Below, piece by piece: positions 31,107 to 41,257 of a stretch of DNA of 64,000 nucleotides. Origin of the DNA: Clonostachys chloroleuca (lineage: Eukaryota; Ascomycota; Sordariomycetes; Hypocreales; Bionectriaceae); assembly GCA_037952775.1 (NCBI GenBank), contig JBANAY010000003.1, forward strand, positions 13,640,001-13,704,000. Reading direction: 5' to 3'. Position 1 is the first letter of the stretch, and every line of letters starts with the position of its first letter. Under the pieces are notes generated by a model. It was not told the DNA's origin, ran no database searches, and worked only from the letters and a program-made list of their open reading frames with translations. The position numbers were made by a program, and so were the translations under genes.

Positions 31107-31760
31107 ATGGGTCACATGGATCAATACATACATACCATAACGTATAAGCCCATTTGGAGCACAATGCGCAGAAAACTCTGTGACACCGACCATGACAGCC
31201 CTACCGGCCAACCTCCTCCAAAGAAGAGGACAGATAAACTGGTTGATTCGGACTCAAACATCGAAAGGTGGCCTAATATCCACAAAAGATTGAGAAATTA
31301 CCAAGAATTCGAAAGATTGGATTGGCGGCTCTATTGCTCCCTTATAAATCGCTATTACGAGGACGTTGAAGAGGACGAAGCCAGTCGTATAAAACTCGCG
31401 ACTGCTTTACATGATTCTCCCGAGTCATACCGCCTGAATGCTTTAAAAGTTTTTCAAACGCAACTGACACCTGAATTATACAAGGAAATAACTACGCTGT
31501 TGAATGAATTGAGTAGTTGTGATCCCTACGGTATGCTACCTAATGTTGCAAATCGAAGTTCCAACCTAGGCAGGTGCAACGTATGTGGTGGTGAGTTCTT
31601 AGAGTTCCAGACTTTCATCCAGAAGCAGTGTCGGAACCATTTTATCCACGAAAGGTGCTTTCGCGACAAGATAAAAGCCAACGGAATGCCTTTATTTGGT
31701 GACTGTAGTTGCCTAGGGAATGGTGGAATGTTGGACGAACGTTCTCTTTTTCTTGAATGA
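31107..31760 (+). CDS. protein with a RING-like Cys/His finger
   Basis: A single frame encodes up to 217 aa; a second in-frame ATG at 31164 (MRRKLCDTDHD) is also possible. The N-terminal part has the basic, proline-containing segment TGQPPPKKRTDKL, then a helical middle region. The C-terminal part (about 152-205) has CNVCGGEF, then KQCRNHFIHERCF and GDCSCLG. This is a C-x2-C ... C-x2-H-x2-H-x2-C ... C-x-C order like a RING-H2 finger with a compressed last pair. RING fingers usually support E3 ubiquitin ligation. The family is otherwise unknown and catalytic competence is uncertain. Confidence 0.55.
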   Translation: MGHMDQYIHTITYKPIWSTMRRKLCDTDHDSPTGQPPPKKRTDKLVDSDSNIERWPNIHKRLRNYQEFERLDWRLYCSLINRYYEDVEEDEASRIKLATALHDSPESYRLNALKVFQTQLTPELYKEITTLLNELSSCDPYGMLPNVANRSSNLGRCNVCGGEFLEFQTFIQKQCRNHFIHERCFRDKIKANGMPLFGDCSCLGNGGMLDERSLFLE

Positions 31761-32325
31761 GCAGTTAATCTACATATGTTACTGCTTTCAATATAACACC
31801 ACCTTGGATTTGATCCTGCAAGCCGGCGATAACAAGTCATACAAGTACATAGTCTAACTAGCCTAAATATAAGAAGATGGCGTAACTCTAAATCTACCTT
31901 GACTCATTGCTCCTGCTGAAATGCTGAAACAATAACTCATAAGGTGTCCTTTCTGGGATCATGAGGCAGCCTTTAACCGCAAAATCTCAAACCGAATTAC
32001 CAAAATCGTCTAAAAACTCATTGTCTCCAAATTCATCCCCTACAAAGCTCTCGATTTTCCCTCCCCATAGTGCTGTCCCCAGCCCTTCCTTTTTTCCAGC
32101 TCCTGCAAATATAGCAGTTGCTTCTTGAAAATATCCCAGATCATACAATAACTTTGCTGACACCACTTGGTATTTGCGCTTGGTATCTTTCCCTGTGCCT
32201 CTTTACAACTTTTTATAAATGGCTCTCATGGAGCCATTGGGGAAATGCTCAAATCGTCCAGCTTGTTCTAACCGCCACTCGTGTCTCAGAAATATTAAGA
32301 AAATGTACTGGAGTTTTAAATAATA
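31761..32325. other. intergenic region between convergent genes
   Basis: It lies between the ends of a plus-strand and a minus-strand gene and should contain both terminators. I see nothing coding. Confidence 0.45.
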
Positions 32326-33177
32326 TTAAAGGGGTGTTAGTTGGTGATGTGGAGAACAACTTTGGATGATGCCAAGATCGTACCAACGCAGCAGCATTAT
32401 GAGTGCAATCGTGTTACTTATGTCTAAGTCGACATTAAGAACTACAGCTTGCTTCCGATGCTTCCGTTGAAGGGTAGGAAAGGCAGAATGTAGATTCTCA
32501 TAAAGCTTGTACTCCTCTGTACCCTTTTCGAACTAAATTTTACTACAAAATTCATCGTTGCGGTTTATTTTATGATTGTAATAAAAGTAGTTTAGAAATG
32601 TAAAAGATATTGAAGGTCTTATACCCAAGGTATACTCGAAGTTGTCAAGCAGACCTTTCTGGGCGGCTACGAATGTCACGGCCGCAAGCTGGAACAGGTG
32701 AGCAAACCAGAACCAGGCGGCGGCAAATCTAATACGAGGCCCACTGGGGACGACGAACATTTGCTTGTTGAGCAACGAATCCACGATTGCGCGGTGTTCA
32801 AGGTAGAGATGCCACTCGGTAGCGTTTTCGTGGGCGGCGACAAGCATACAGGCGTCGTGGCGTTCACTGTTCTTCAAATATGTAGGAGGACGAACTATTT
32901 TGACGTTGTGTGCCACAATTTCGGACAGAGTAGAACAAATGACAATGGCAGATGTTCCATAACACCCGAATAGGATAAAGAACACCGCAAGACCCATGAG
33001 CAGAACCCATGATGCAATCTGGGCGGGTAGCAAATGCAACAATTGTCCGCTTCTTCGACCTACAGAACTTCTTCTATGAGTGCGATGAAACTCATACACA
33101 TGCAGAGTTTGGAATCGTCGGATCGAGTCCTGCTCTGTAGGGCTATCCCATTTGTAGCATTTGCTGTCTGCCTGCAT
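32326..33177 (-). CDS. fungal multi-pass membrane protein of unknown function
   Basis: The exon 33177-32625 reads MQADSKCYKW, a hydrophobic helix ASWVLLMGLAVFFILFGCYG, then VRPPTYLKNSERHDACMLVA, VVDSLLNK-like IVDSLLNKQM and a second membrane segment AAAWFWFAHLFQLAAVTFVA. These are hallmarks of a common fungal membrane family with a conserved E/D-R-H-D-A-x-M-L motif. The frame then runs into non-coding sequence, but clear coding resumes at 32516-32326 (EEYKLYENLHSAFPTLQRKH ... LLRWYDLGIIQSCSPHH). An intron at 32517-32624 (GTATAA...TACAG) joins them exactly, giving 247 aa from this ATG. Members usually have further helices at the N-terminus, so an upstream exon around 33230-33331 is likely but could not be joined. 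Function unknown. Confidence 0.6.
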
Positions 33178-34262
33178 TGGAGATGAAAAGTGCCTTGCAA
33201 GATTGTTTAGTCATATAATTGGCGTCATGGGGATGATAGGTTGCTAAGCCAAGGTGTACAATAAGAACAGAGAACCATATTGCGTTCCGCCGAGGTCGTT
33301 TACGGCACAATAAGAGCGAGGTAGATACCACGAAGCTTGGCAGGTGCCATCTCTGCCACGAACACAGAGCCCAATGAATGCCCCAGTCTAATCACTGTGA
33401 TCTTTTTTATACGTACTGTGAAAAACCACACCGCTCACAAGATCGGCCTGAGTCGCTATGATAACTTGATTACTATGGTAAAAAGTCATTACTGCTAGCT
33501 ACATCGGGATCGAGTAATGCTACAATACTACTAAAGCAACTTTTTCCCTTTGCTCAGGAATTTGAGTACCCATTAGCAGACCCTGTATCCAATCTTGATT
33601 ACGCAATATGGGTTATAAGTCGTTGCTCGAATCTCTCGTCAAGCACTTCCCGCGCTAGTTGCTGCCCCGTGACGTGACACTTTGGAAAATGAGATCTCGA
33701 ACATTCAGGCTTGACCTACGCTCGGAGTATTATGGATAGCCAGAAGCAACGAGTGCGATGGGCACTGCGATGAAGCTTGTATGGATTATGAATTGTGAGC
33801 GGCACGACATCACTTGAACTACCTCCTGTCGCTTGCAGCGAACCAATGAGAAGTATCCGACGTAACAGTGCGATGACTGCGATGGCTGCCTGCAATAGAA
33901 ATGTGCAGTATGCATCATATTTATGAATTATGATAGACATGGCTTAACCTAAATCGTCGTGGCTTGCATCGAAACAATTAGATCTCTTTGACACGGCAGT
34001 GCGATGACTGCGATAACTGCGATGGATCTTCTGCACCCAATGAACTCTCAGTGTCAGGGGCTCTTTTAATCATCACTCCTGCGAACATCAACTTTGTTGT
34101 CTACTCTACATTCAAACTCGAAGTTCCATATAACGCCGCATCAACCAGTTTTTTTCTGTTCGAAATTCCAACATTTTAACATTTTAGTTCACCTGATCGA
34201 TTCCGATACCAAGCTCGTTCAGCGACAACGTTCCGATCATCTACAATAAAACAAGGAGCAAA
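33178..34262. other. intergenic region between divergent genes
   Basis: It may contain the first exon of the membrane protein near 33230-33331 and the promoter of the Zn cluster gene. Short repeats of CAGTGCGATGACTGCGAT occur at 33868-33885 and 33991-34008, with shorter relatives between and beside them. These could be regulatory or simply local duplications. Confidence 0.45.
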
Positions 34263-35280
34263 ATGACAGAACGTCCCAGGCGACTTAACTACAAAAAATG
34301 CACGCAGTGTAGAAAGGACAAACAGAAAGTACATTGCATCTCTCTTGTTTACTGCTTACTATTTTGTGCTAACGAGAAGTCCAGTGCGAGCCCGTGGACC
34401 GCATATGGCCTGGGCAGAAATGCGATCGATGTGCGCAGAAGGATTTCGATTGTTCAGAGAGTATTTTAGCTGGCCAGCAGACGAGCTCACCCCCCAAGGC
34501 TTCGTTGTCCAATAGTAATGGATGGGACATGAGCGAATCCGATGTGACGTTCAATGACTATGCTGAACTGTGAGTTCGAGCTATTAGAAGCTGCGATCTG
34601 CTGGCTAATAAATCGCATTCAGGTCGAACCGAGTTACAGCTATTGGCATCAGTTTCTCCTGGTGTAACAGAAAGCGTGATCCAAATCTATATCCCCTTCA
34701 CCAAATCGGCGTTCTGTTACACGAAAAAATCTGCTCAAACCGGGTGGCAATTTTCCGAGAACTTTGGCAGTTGGTGGTAGATTCAAAACCTGACCAAATG
34801 TCATTCCTTCTTCTGTCCCTTTTCCAACTCCTCAACATAAGAATCAAGTGTTTCGGCTGTCAAGGCTGTCAGGACAGTTATATAACAGCCGCTTTACCTT
34901 TATTAGTAGAGAAGACAACGACGCTCTCGCATTACCAAGCGCCTGTGACCCCGCAGTCGATGGGTTCACGAAGGGCAAGTTCAGACGCTGCCAGGAGCAC
35001 CGAATTTGATATCTTATACAACCTTTTTACCGAACTACCGGAAATGAAGGAAAAGCATACCCTTCCATCAATGTCTCCAGGGCATCCAGTTCTAAGCGAA
35101 CCTGGTACAGGGGACCTCTCGAATGAGCCGTTGATGAGAAAATTGGGCGGTGAATTGGACTCATATGGCCAAACCATTCTACACATAGTGCTTGGGCGGC
35201 GCAAACCGGCCTGTTTTTTATCCATAGCTGTACAATTACTTGGATTCAAGAGGTCAGAAGATCCCTCCTCCTCTGCCTAA
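34263..35280 (+). CDS. Zn(II)2Cys6 transcription factor-like protein, three exons
   Basis: Exons 34263-34328, 34385-34569 and 34623-35280 splice in frame (introns of 56 bp, GTACAT...TCCAG with TGCTAAC branch, and 53 bp, GTGAGT...TTCAG with GGCTAAT branch), giving 302 aa. Splicing builds a complete binuclear cluster: KKCTQCRKDKQKC, then RIWPGQKCDRCAQKDFDC. All six cysteines are present (C-x2-C-x6-C ... C-x2-C-x6-C), with the usual proline-containing loop. Such domains bind CGG-type sites in the nucleus. The middle and C-terminal parts are not the usual fungal activator domain; one ankyrin-like turn (DSYGQTILHIV) is visible. It is shorter than typical family members (600+ aa), so it may be truncated or a minimal form. 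Targets unknown. Confidence 0.75.
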
Positions 35281-35981
35281 TGGACTAGGCAGGTTTAGTA
35301 CGAAGTTGGGTGGCAATTGGGTATGGCTCACTATAACAGCTAAACTAGACTGCTAAAAGGGACTATTAGATTCATCCTAATGCCTATCCTATCCTATCTT
35401 TATTGAGTTGGGGATGTAGGTATCCAGGCACCAAGAACTAGAAGAATAGGAGGGTTCTCCTTTACGTGCTCGCTCTATCAGATCCACCACGCTTCCATAT
35501 ATTACAAACTGTCTGTAAAATCTGCCGCAGAAGGCGCTTCAGCATCGGAACGGCTTGATGAGATTTGCGTTATCAAGGCAAACAAGCACAGCCTTGCCCT
35601 GGGGTTCCTAAACGTGGTTGTAAATCTCGTTTTCATGACGCAAATGGTGTGCATCTAATGCCTCCACCCCTTTCGCAACGGGCGTATAACCATGTGACGA
35701 TAGGCGGACCTTGAAGAGCGATCCTCGTGAACCCTTTATAAAGAGAGGCGCAACAGTCAGCGCCCTTTTAGCGATCAATTGCTAGCTGATCTCGATTGAG
35801 GCGAAGAATTCGTTTCGGTCGATGTACGTGCTACGATGGTATATACGATTCGGACATTCCACTTCCAATGAACCACCAAATGCAAGCCCGAGGAGATATT
35901 TGTACGTACAGTAAGTTCGGTATTGGACATTACGCCGGTGTGAATCTGCACTTCCTTTTTGTTCTTGGTATAGCGTTAGCG

Positions 35982-36021
<40 letters not shown>

Positions 36022-37097
36022 TCTTCAGCTTCTTCGCGTCGGCGTTGCTCTTTGAATGCGAGGTCTTCAGCAGCCTTTAAACGGACCTGTAGTTCCTCGA
36101 TGCCACCCATGGACTGATTGATGTGATTGGCTACGAGAATTGGCTATCTGGAGTTACCGACACAGGCAAGCCTGGTGCGAAAACTAGCCGATCGACCCTC
36201 TCGTTGGAATACCTCTTGATGAATGCCCCGAGGTGAAATGGAACGAATCCGCGAGCGATGACACTGTAATGCATTGTTCCAAACGCATTGCGTCCAATCC
36301 GCCATAGATAGCACTGTCTAGATTTGTCAATTCCGGTGAGCTTAGAGCCCTGTTCTGAAGTTGGCTAACGAATGTCGAAACGGAGGTGAGATAAGAGGGC
36401 AGCAGAGCCGAGTATTTTCCTCTGTGTGCTCTTCACTAGCCGCGTTTAAGCCAACGGATCCCTCCCTCCTTCATGGGACTTCTCAAGCGCAAGGACAACA
36501 CGGCGCCGACGCGTCTCGACGCGACAACGACCGACCCCGCCGCTCTTACTCGCGTCGTATCGTCCCGAGCTCGCCATGTCGCGACCTCCGTCGAAAAGGA
36601 GCATTCACGGCTAGTTGTGGCCTGCGGTTCTCCCTTACCGCCGCGTCCAGTGCTCGCCTTAGGTGCTTGAGTACATGAGTGCCTCTCAGGTCGAAGTCTT
36701 GATGTCACGCCAACCCACCTAGGACCAAACCGTGTCAGTGTGTTTTCGCTTATCATCTCGCCTGCTTTGCCTTTAATTTTCAACACGGCGGAGCCCTTGT
36801 TATTGAGCTGATGCAGATGCACCATGCTTAAGACATTTCGTGATCAACACATGCATGGTGGGGACTTGTAGAATAGCACGACAGGGATACAATCCAGCCC
36901 CAGGCTAACTCCCGTGACCCACGAAAAACAGGTGGTAATTAACTGTCTAACCAAGGAGTAAATACCTGTTAAGCGATGGCCTTGCCAGCGTGCTTCCCCC
37001 ACATTAATATCTTGTCTCTCATGAATATCAAAAAGCCGGTTGATGATACTCGTAGTGAAGATTCAATTTTCTCCCTTCCTTATCAACCCGTGATCGT
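35281..37097. other. gene-poor stretch with a long poly-C tract
   Basis: I found no supported gene. The GC-rich frames around 36400-36830 overlap on both strands and lack recognisable motifs. The most obvious structure is the homopolymer at 35986-36018. Confidence 0.4.
35986..36018. repeat. 33-bp poly-C run
   Basis: An uninterrupted run of 33 C. In DNA this could form an i-motif on this strand and G-quadruplexes on the other. Its exact length is likely to be unreliable and polymorphic. Confidence 0.95.
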
Positions 37098-37195
37098 GGA
37101 GGCAGTTATCACGTGTGAGCAACGCTCAGCCAATCAGAGGACTGCATTCAACACAGGCTCTCTTTTCTTTTGAGGCGTTGCTCACATGTGCCTCC
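37098..37195. repeat. hairpin / MITE-like inverted repeat
   Basis: GGAGGCA...CACGTGTGAGCAACGC at 37098-37125 is mirrored by GCGTTGCTCACATGTGCCTCC at 37175-37195, enclosing about 49 bp. The left side has a short insertion. It is a probable tiny foldback element located just upstream of a small broken gene. Confidence 0.75.
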
Positions 37196-37284
37196 GGGCA
37201 CTCATGCCAGCCAATGTAAGATCTCACAATCACCAATCCATTGCAATTTAGTTTTGCTGACCCCTTTTGTTGTGTAGTCCTCCC

Positions 37285-37653
37285 ATGGCCTACAAGGCTG
37301 CCATGAAATACCTTTCCGCTCGTGACTCCCGCAACACCGCCGTAAGTTCCATTGATCTCTGATACCTTTATGGTGTGATCACTCGTTCTTTCTAACAGTG
37401 GATTCTAAGGGCTTGCCAAGTGGCGTGCTGTCGTTCGTGGCATGCTTAAAATTGCCGAGGAGGAGGAGAAAGAGGGGGTGGCGACCCCAATGCCGACCTC
37501 GCCGCCCTCAACAACGAGGGACTGAAGGAGGCTGGCCGCGCTGCCGCTCTGCGGCTCTTCGATACCTTCTGGCGCGATGATGAGGAGCGTGCCGCTGACA
37601 CCGACGAGGAGTTCGACTCCTGGATGGAGGAGGGCGGCTTCGAAGCAGATTAA
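37285..37653 (+). pseudogene. small two-exon gene with frameshifts, unknown family
   Basis: Exon 1 (37285-37341, MAYKAAMKYLSARDSRNTA) ends at a perfect GTAAGT donor; the acceptor TTCTAACAG lies at 37390-37398. The second exon clearly encodes KWRAVVRGMLKIAEEEEKEG and then, in another frame, NADLAALNNEGLKEAGRAAA, LRLFDTFWRDDEERA and EEFDSWMEEGGFEAD before TAA at 37651. The change of frame falls in a G run (GAGGGGGTGG, about 37475) and would be explained by one missing G. A second frame problem follows the acceptor. Codon use and protein character are still gene-like, so the damage is recent or a sequencing artefact. Confidence 0.55.
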
Positions 37654-37745
37654 TTGGTAGCTCGTACTATTCAAATCTTTCTCCAAAGCCTTGATCCTCT
37701 TTGATGAGAGGTCTATTTGTCAGCTGAGGGAGCTATTGATAGTCT

Positions 37746-38982
37746 TTAAAGCTCGCACCTGAGGTATAATGAATCGTTTGGTTGCGCGTACTCTTCAAAC
37801 CGTCGTTCAGTTGAAGTTTGCATCTTGATAGCGTCATTTGTACTAGAGTTATTGTCATTCAATTCTTGGTTTGGTCGTAGAATAATAGTTCTAGCGGTAT
37901 CCCGTTCATCACGCAGAGAATCCGCCAGTGTCCTGAGCTCCTTATATTTGCTTTCAAGTAAGGGTCTCTTTTCCTGGATTTCGTGATTTAGTTTAGTTGA
38001 CAAGGTATCTGATTGGATAGCTATTTCCAGAGCAAGATTTAGCAGCTCCTTTTGTGTCTCTATTGCCAGTTCCATGTTGTTATCTCGCCAACTATATTTA
38101 TGGCTCATGACTCTGAAACAAAGATTTCTTATCTTTCTATATTCTTGCACGGCTGATCATTGTTTCCTGCCAGCCCTCAGACTTCTGATATAAATCTGCC
38201 GTCTTGCCAGGATGCTGCCTTTCCGCTAGATCTTGGATGCATCTCTGGTATAGTCGAGACCATTGCTCCACGCATTCGGCCTGCGCGTCGGTGTCCCTTT
38301 TTTGTGGAAACAATGGAAAAGACTCTTTATTCTGAACTTTCTCAAGCTGCTCATATATAAACATCAGACTTTCCCTTAACAGGCTCGGGAGTTGTCGTAA
38401 AGTTTCCACCGTATTATCTGAATATACATTGTATAGAAGATTGTTCAAGCTGGAGAAATACAGCTCATAGTCCTTAAATAAATTGTTCGCAGTACTACGA
38501 ACTGCATTCACTAAATTCTTATCAAACTTACTACTTGCTGCAAACTCCATTATTTTGCGGCGAAATGATAGCATTTCCCCCACATTGAGGAGGTAATGGT
38601 CTCTTTGTCTCTTTCTATTTTCGGTCGCCACTTGAGCCCTTCTCCGTTTATCTGAGATTGGTATTTTTTTCGGCGGCTTCTGAGCCATGTCCTTATAAAT
38701 GGTCTCAGCGTCGATAAGCTGCGATGGAAGTGATGCATTGGGAGCGACAATCGTGCCTTCCATAAATTTGTCAACATCTCCGTCCTGAAGTGACCGCAAG
38801 GGCGGCTTGAACATCTTCACATCTTTAGATGTTTGAGGAATCCTAATAGTCTGGAAGACATATTGTATATATAATTCCTGGAGCCGGTAACAGGTATCAT
38901 CCAAATTGAATCCAGCTGCACGATTGAGTTGTAGTCCAGTAAGAACTCGTCCCTGTATGTCGTCCCAGTCATTTGTGTTCAT
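37746..38982 (-). CDS. helix-rich protein of unknown family, probably two exons
   Basis: Two abutting minus-strand frames appear to form one gene. The first (38982-38137) starts MNTNDWDDIQGRVLTGLQLN and has a basic patch (PPKKIPISDKRRRAQ) and long helices ending RDTDAQAECVEQWSRLYQRC. The second (to 37746) is a coiled coil (KYKELRTLADSLRDERDTAR). A possible 70-bp intron, 38113-38182, with a fine acceptor (TTTGTTTCAG) but a weak donor (GTCTGA) would join them in frame; otherwise one frameshift separates them. No domain recognised. The start codon lies only about 45 bp from a truncated PLAC8 gene on the other strand, so this unit may have been inserted there. Confidence 0.5.
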
Positions 38983-39026
38983 AGGATGTTTTAGATGGGG
39001 CTAGAAAGGTTCTAAAAATATATAGT

Positions 39027-39455
39027 AGGCTGTTCGTACGGCGAGGAAATATTCGCAGGTTGTTCGGTATTGAGGGGAATGGGTGCAGCGATTGCTGTAC
39101 CGCTTTCTGTTGTCCATGTTGTTCCATCATACAGCACGACAACGAAGTAAAACAGCAACTACAGAATCCAGCAGCAGTTAGGGAAGGGTACCGGCCACAT
39201 GCTGACATGCCGATGCCGACACAGTTCAGGGACGACAACGAGTGTTCACCCTCAGCCCTAGCCCACCGTCCACGTGTCGATGCTTCCAGGTTGGTGGGTT
39301 GGGCCAATCAGACGGCGTTCCCCTACAATGTGAACTTCCTTTCCGAAGTCCCCGTCGCAGACATCCGCACCTCATCTAGTGGCAATGTTGCAGACGAGCT
39401 AGCCTGCGCCAGCAAGTACATCGACGCTATTGATATGACCAACAATATTGAATAA
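39027..39455 (+). pseudogene. PLAC8-family gene, 5'-truncated
   Basis: The frame reads RLFVRRGNIRRLFGIEG and the family signature NGCSDCCTAFCCPCCSIIQ then HDNEVKQQL. This is the second half of a PLAC8/cornifelin-type Cys-rich membrane-associated domain; plant and fungal relatives influence metal transport or cell size. The normal first half (hydrophobic LxxCxxxxxxPC segment) is missing: a stop precedes at 39024 and the neighbouring divergent gene starts at 38982. The C-terminal tail, ending AIDMTNNIE, is intact. An upstream exon could have been spliced on before the locus was disrupted. Confidence 0.6.
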
Positions 39456-41257
39456 AGTCCGAAGATGGGACAAGGAATTCCGCTGTATGTAAACTTGAGG
39501 GTTTGGTTTTGGTACTGAAGGAAAAAGTGTGTGTGTTTTCAAACTGCAAGATGTAGCTACTTTTATACGATTATCCCCAATAACGCAAGTGGGCCCCGAC
39601 TCAATAGATGTTGAGAACCATCCAGTCAAACGAGTTTGTCCTACCAATCCCTGGGCCGTTGAAGGCATCTTGGCGTTCAATCTCTATGGAAAATTGCGAG
39701 CATACATGATCTTACTGGATGTACAGAGATTGAAGTCGAACTCAGATTGATGCTATGCTGGGAGTGGGGGCATTTGATAAACTTTATGACTTATTGAACC
39801 TACTTCCCCTAATTATATGAACTACTTTTTTCCCCTTTCGTGCCAATTGCGCGTATGGCCACCTTATCAACCAGAGTCCACCTGCCTATACACTGGTGGC
39901 TGCGGTCTGGTACGGTGAATTCATATCACATGGAGACGGGAAAAGATAGGGAGGCTGACAATGATCGGTTGAGGGGGTAAAGCTTCATTTGCTAGGGTTA
40001 CGGGCTTTTGTTGATGCACCAACAGATAGTATTACCTAACCAAGTCTCAAGTATGAATATAGGCTCGTCTCCTCTGTTCCTGATCTTGCGTTCTTCCCCT
40101 TTCCAACACGACAGCAGACCTCTCGTGCAAGAATGATCGGATCATGAACCATGGGGGCGCACCTTCGGACCCAGTGATGGGTAGCCTGAATTTGTCTGCT
40201 AGACGCGCCGCGACTTTCGCACTCTTTCGAGGAGGTCGTGAAGCTGTTGGATTTCTCGGGCGGAGGGGATAGACTAGCGGCGGGATTTGCGAGGTCGCTC
40301 ATCCAGGGCACGCGGATCCTAATAGCAAAACAGTTGAAAGTATCAACAACTCAGGCTTAAGGACAATGCTCTTGTTTATATTCACGCTCAGCGTCCTCGT
40401 CTAAACTTCTGATGAAATGAGTTATTCGTATCTCTCAACCCGTGATTATTATGCTATTTCAAAACCGGTGGCCTCCAGCATCCCAAAGTAATATGGCTAA
40501 TCACACGTCAATCCGGAATAAGTCTACAATGGTAAATACAGCAGCTTTCGGGCTTAGGAAGATACGACTCCCATCTTTAGGTAGGGGCACCTTTGAGCAC
40601 TTTAGTGATGAGTAGAAGCCGAGTCTGACTTGGGGCCACTATGTCATGTGTATATTTTTCAGTCTGATTACTGCACATTTTGCCTTTTGTGACCGTCTGC
40701 GATTTCGGTCTCAATATAGAGGATCGTCCAACCAATGAACCCTCTCTGATAAGTGATGCTGACTGCATTTCCCTGTACTTGTGTACTTGTCCTCTCTGTA
40801 CTTATGCCCTTGGAGGCAGAAGTGCCGCCAATTACCGATTGAGTTGGTTAGAAGCCTGATGAGACTGTGCACATTGGCAAATTGCTACCCAACACTTTGT
40901 CTGCTGGGCTTATTGGTGCGTATCCGATGAGATGACTGATACCTAAGGAGCAGCTGGAAGCATCTAGTTACAAAGCACACGCAGGGTGTCCAGTTATGTC
41001 ACTCGATCGAATATATATATTCAACGCAGACAGATGCAAGCAAAACGCATTACAGAGCGAGGTGTCTTGTCAATTGCACGCCGAGTTGAAGGAACATGGC
41101 GAAGTAATTATCGTTGAGACTAGTATAGGTTAACGACATAGATAGCGATTTTGCCTACAAGCTTAGATAACTGAGGAGCAGCAGCCTTCTTATCTCAACC
41201 AGGCCATCAAAAGTAAAGGTAACCATGTTCCATTAACATCATAATCAACGATTCTCC
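39456..41257. other. no supported gene (1.8 kb)
   Basis: Short frames occur on both strands but none shows a domain, a good start with downstream coding bias, or plausible splice sites. Confidence 0.45.
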
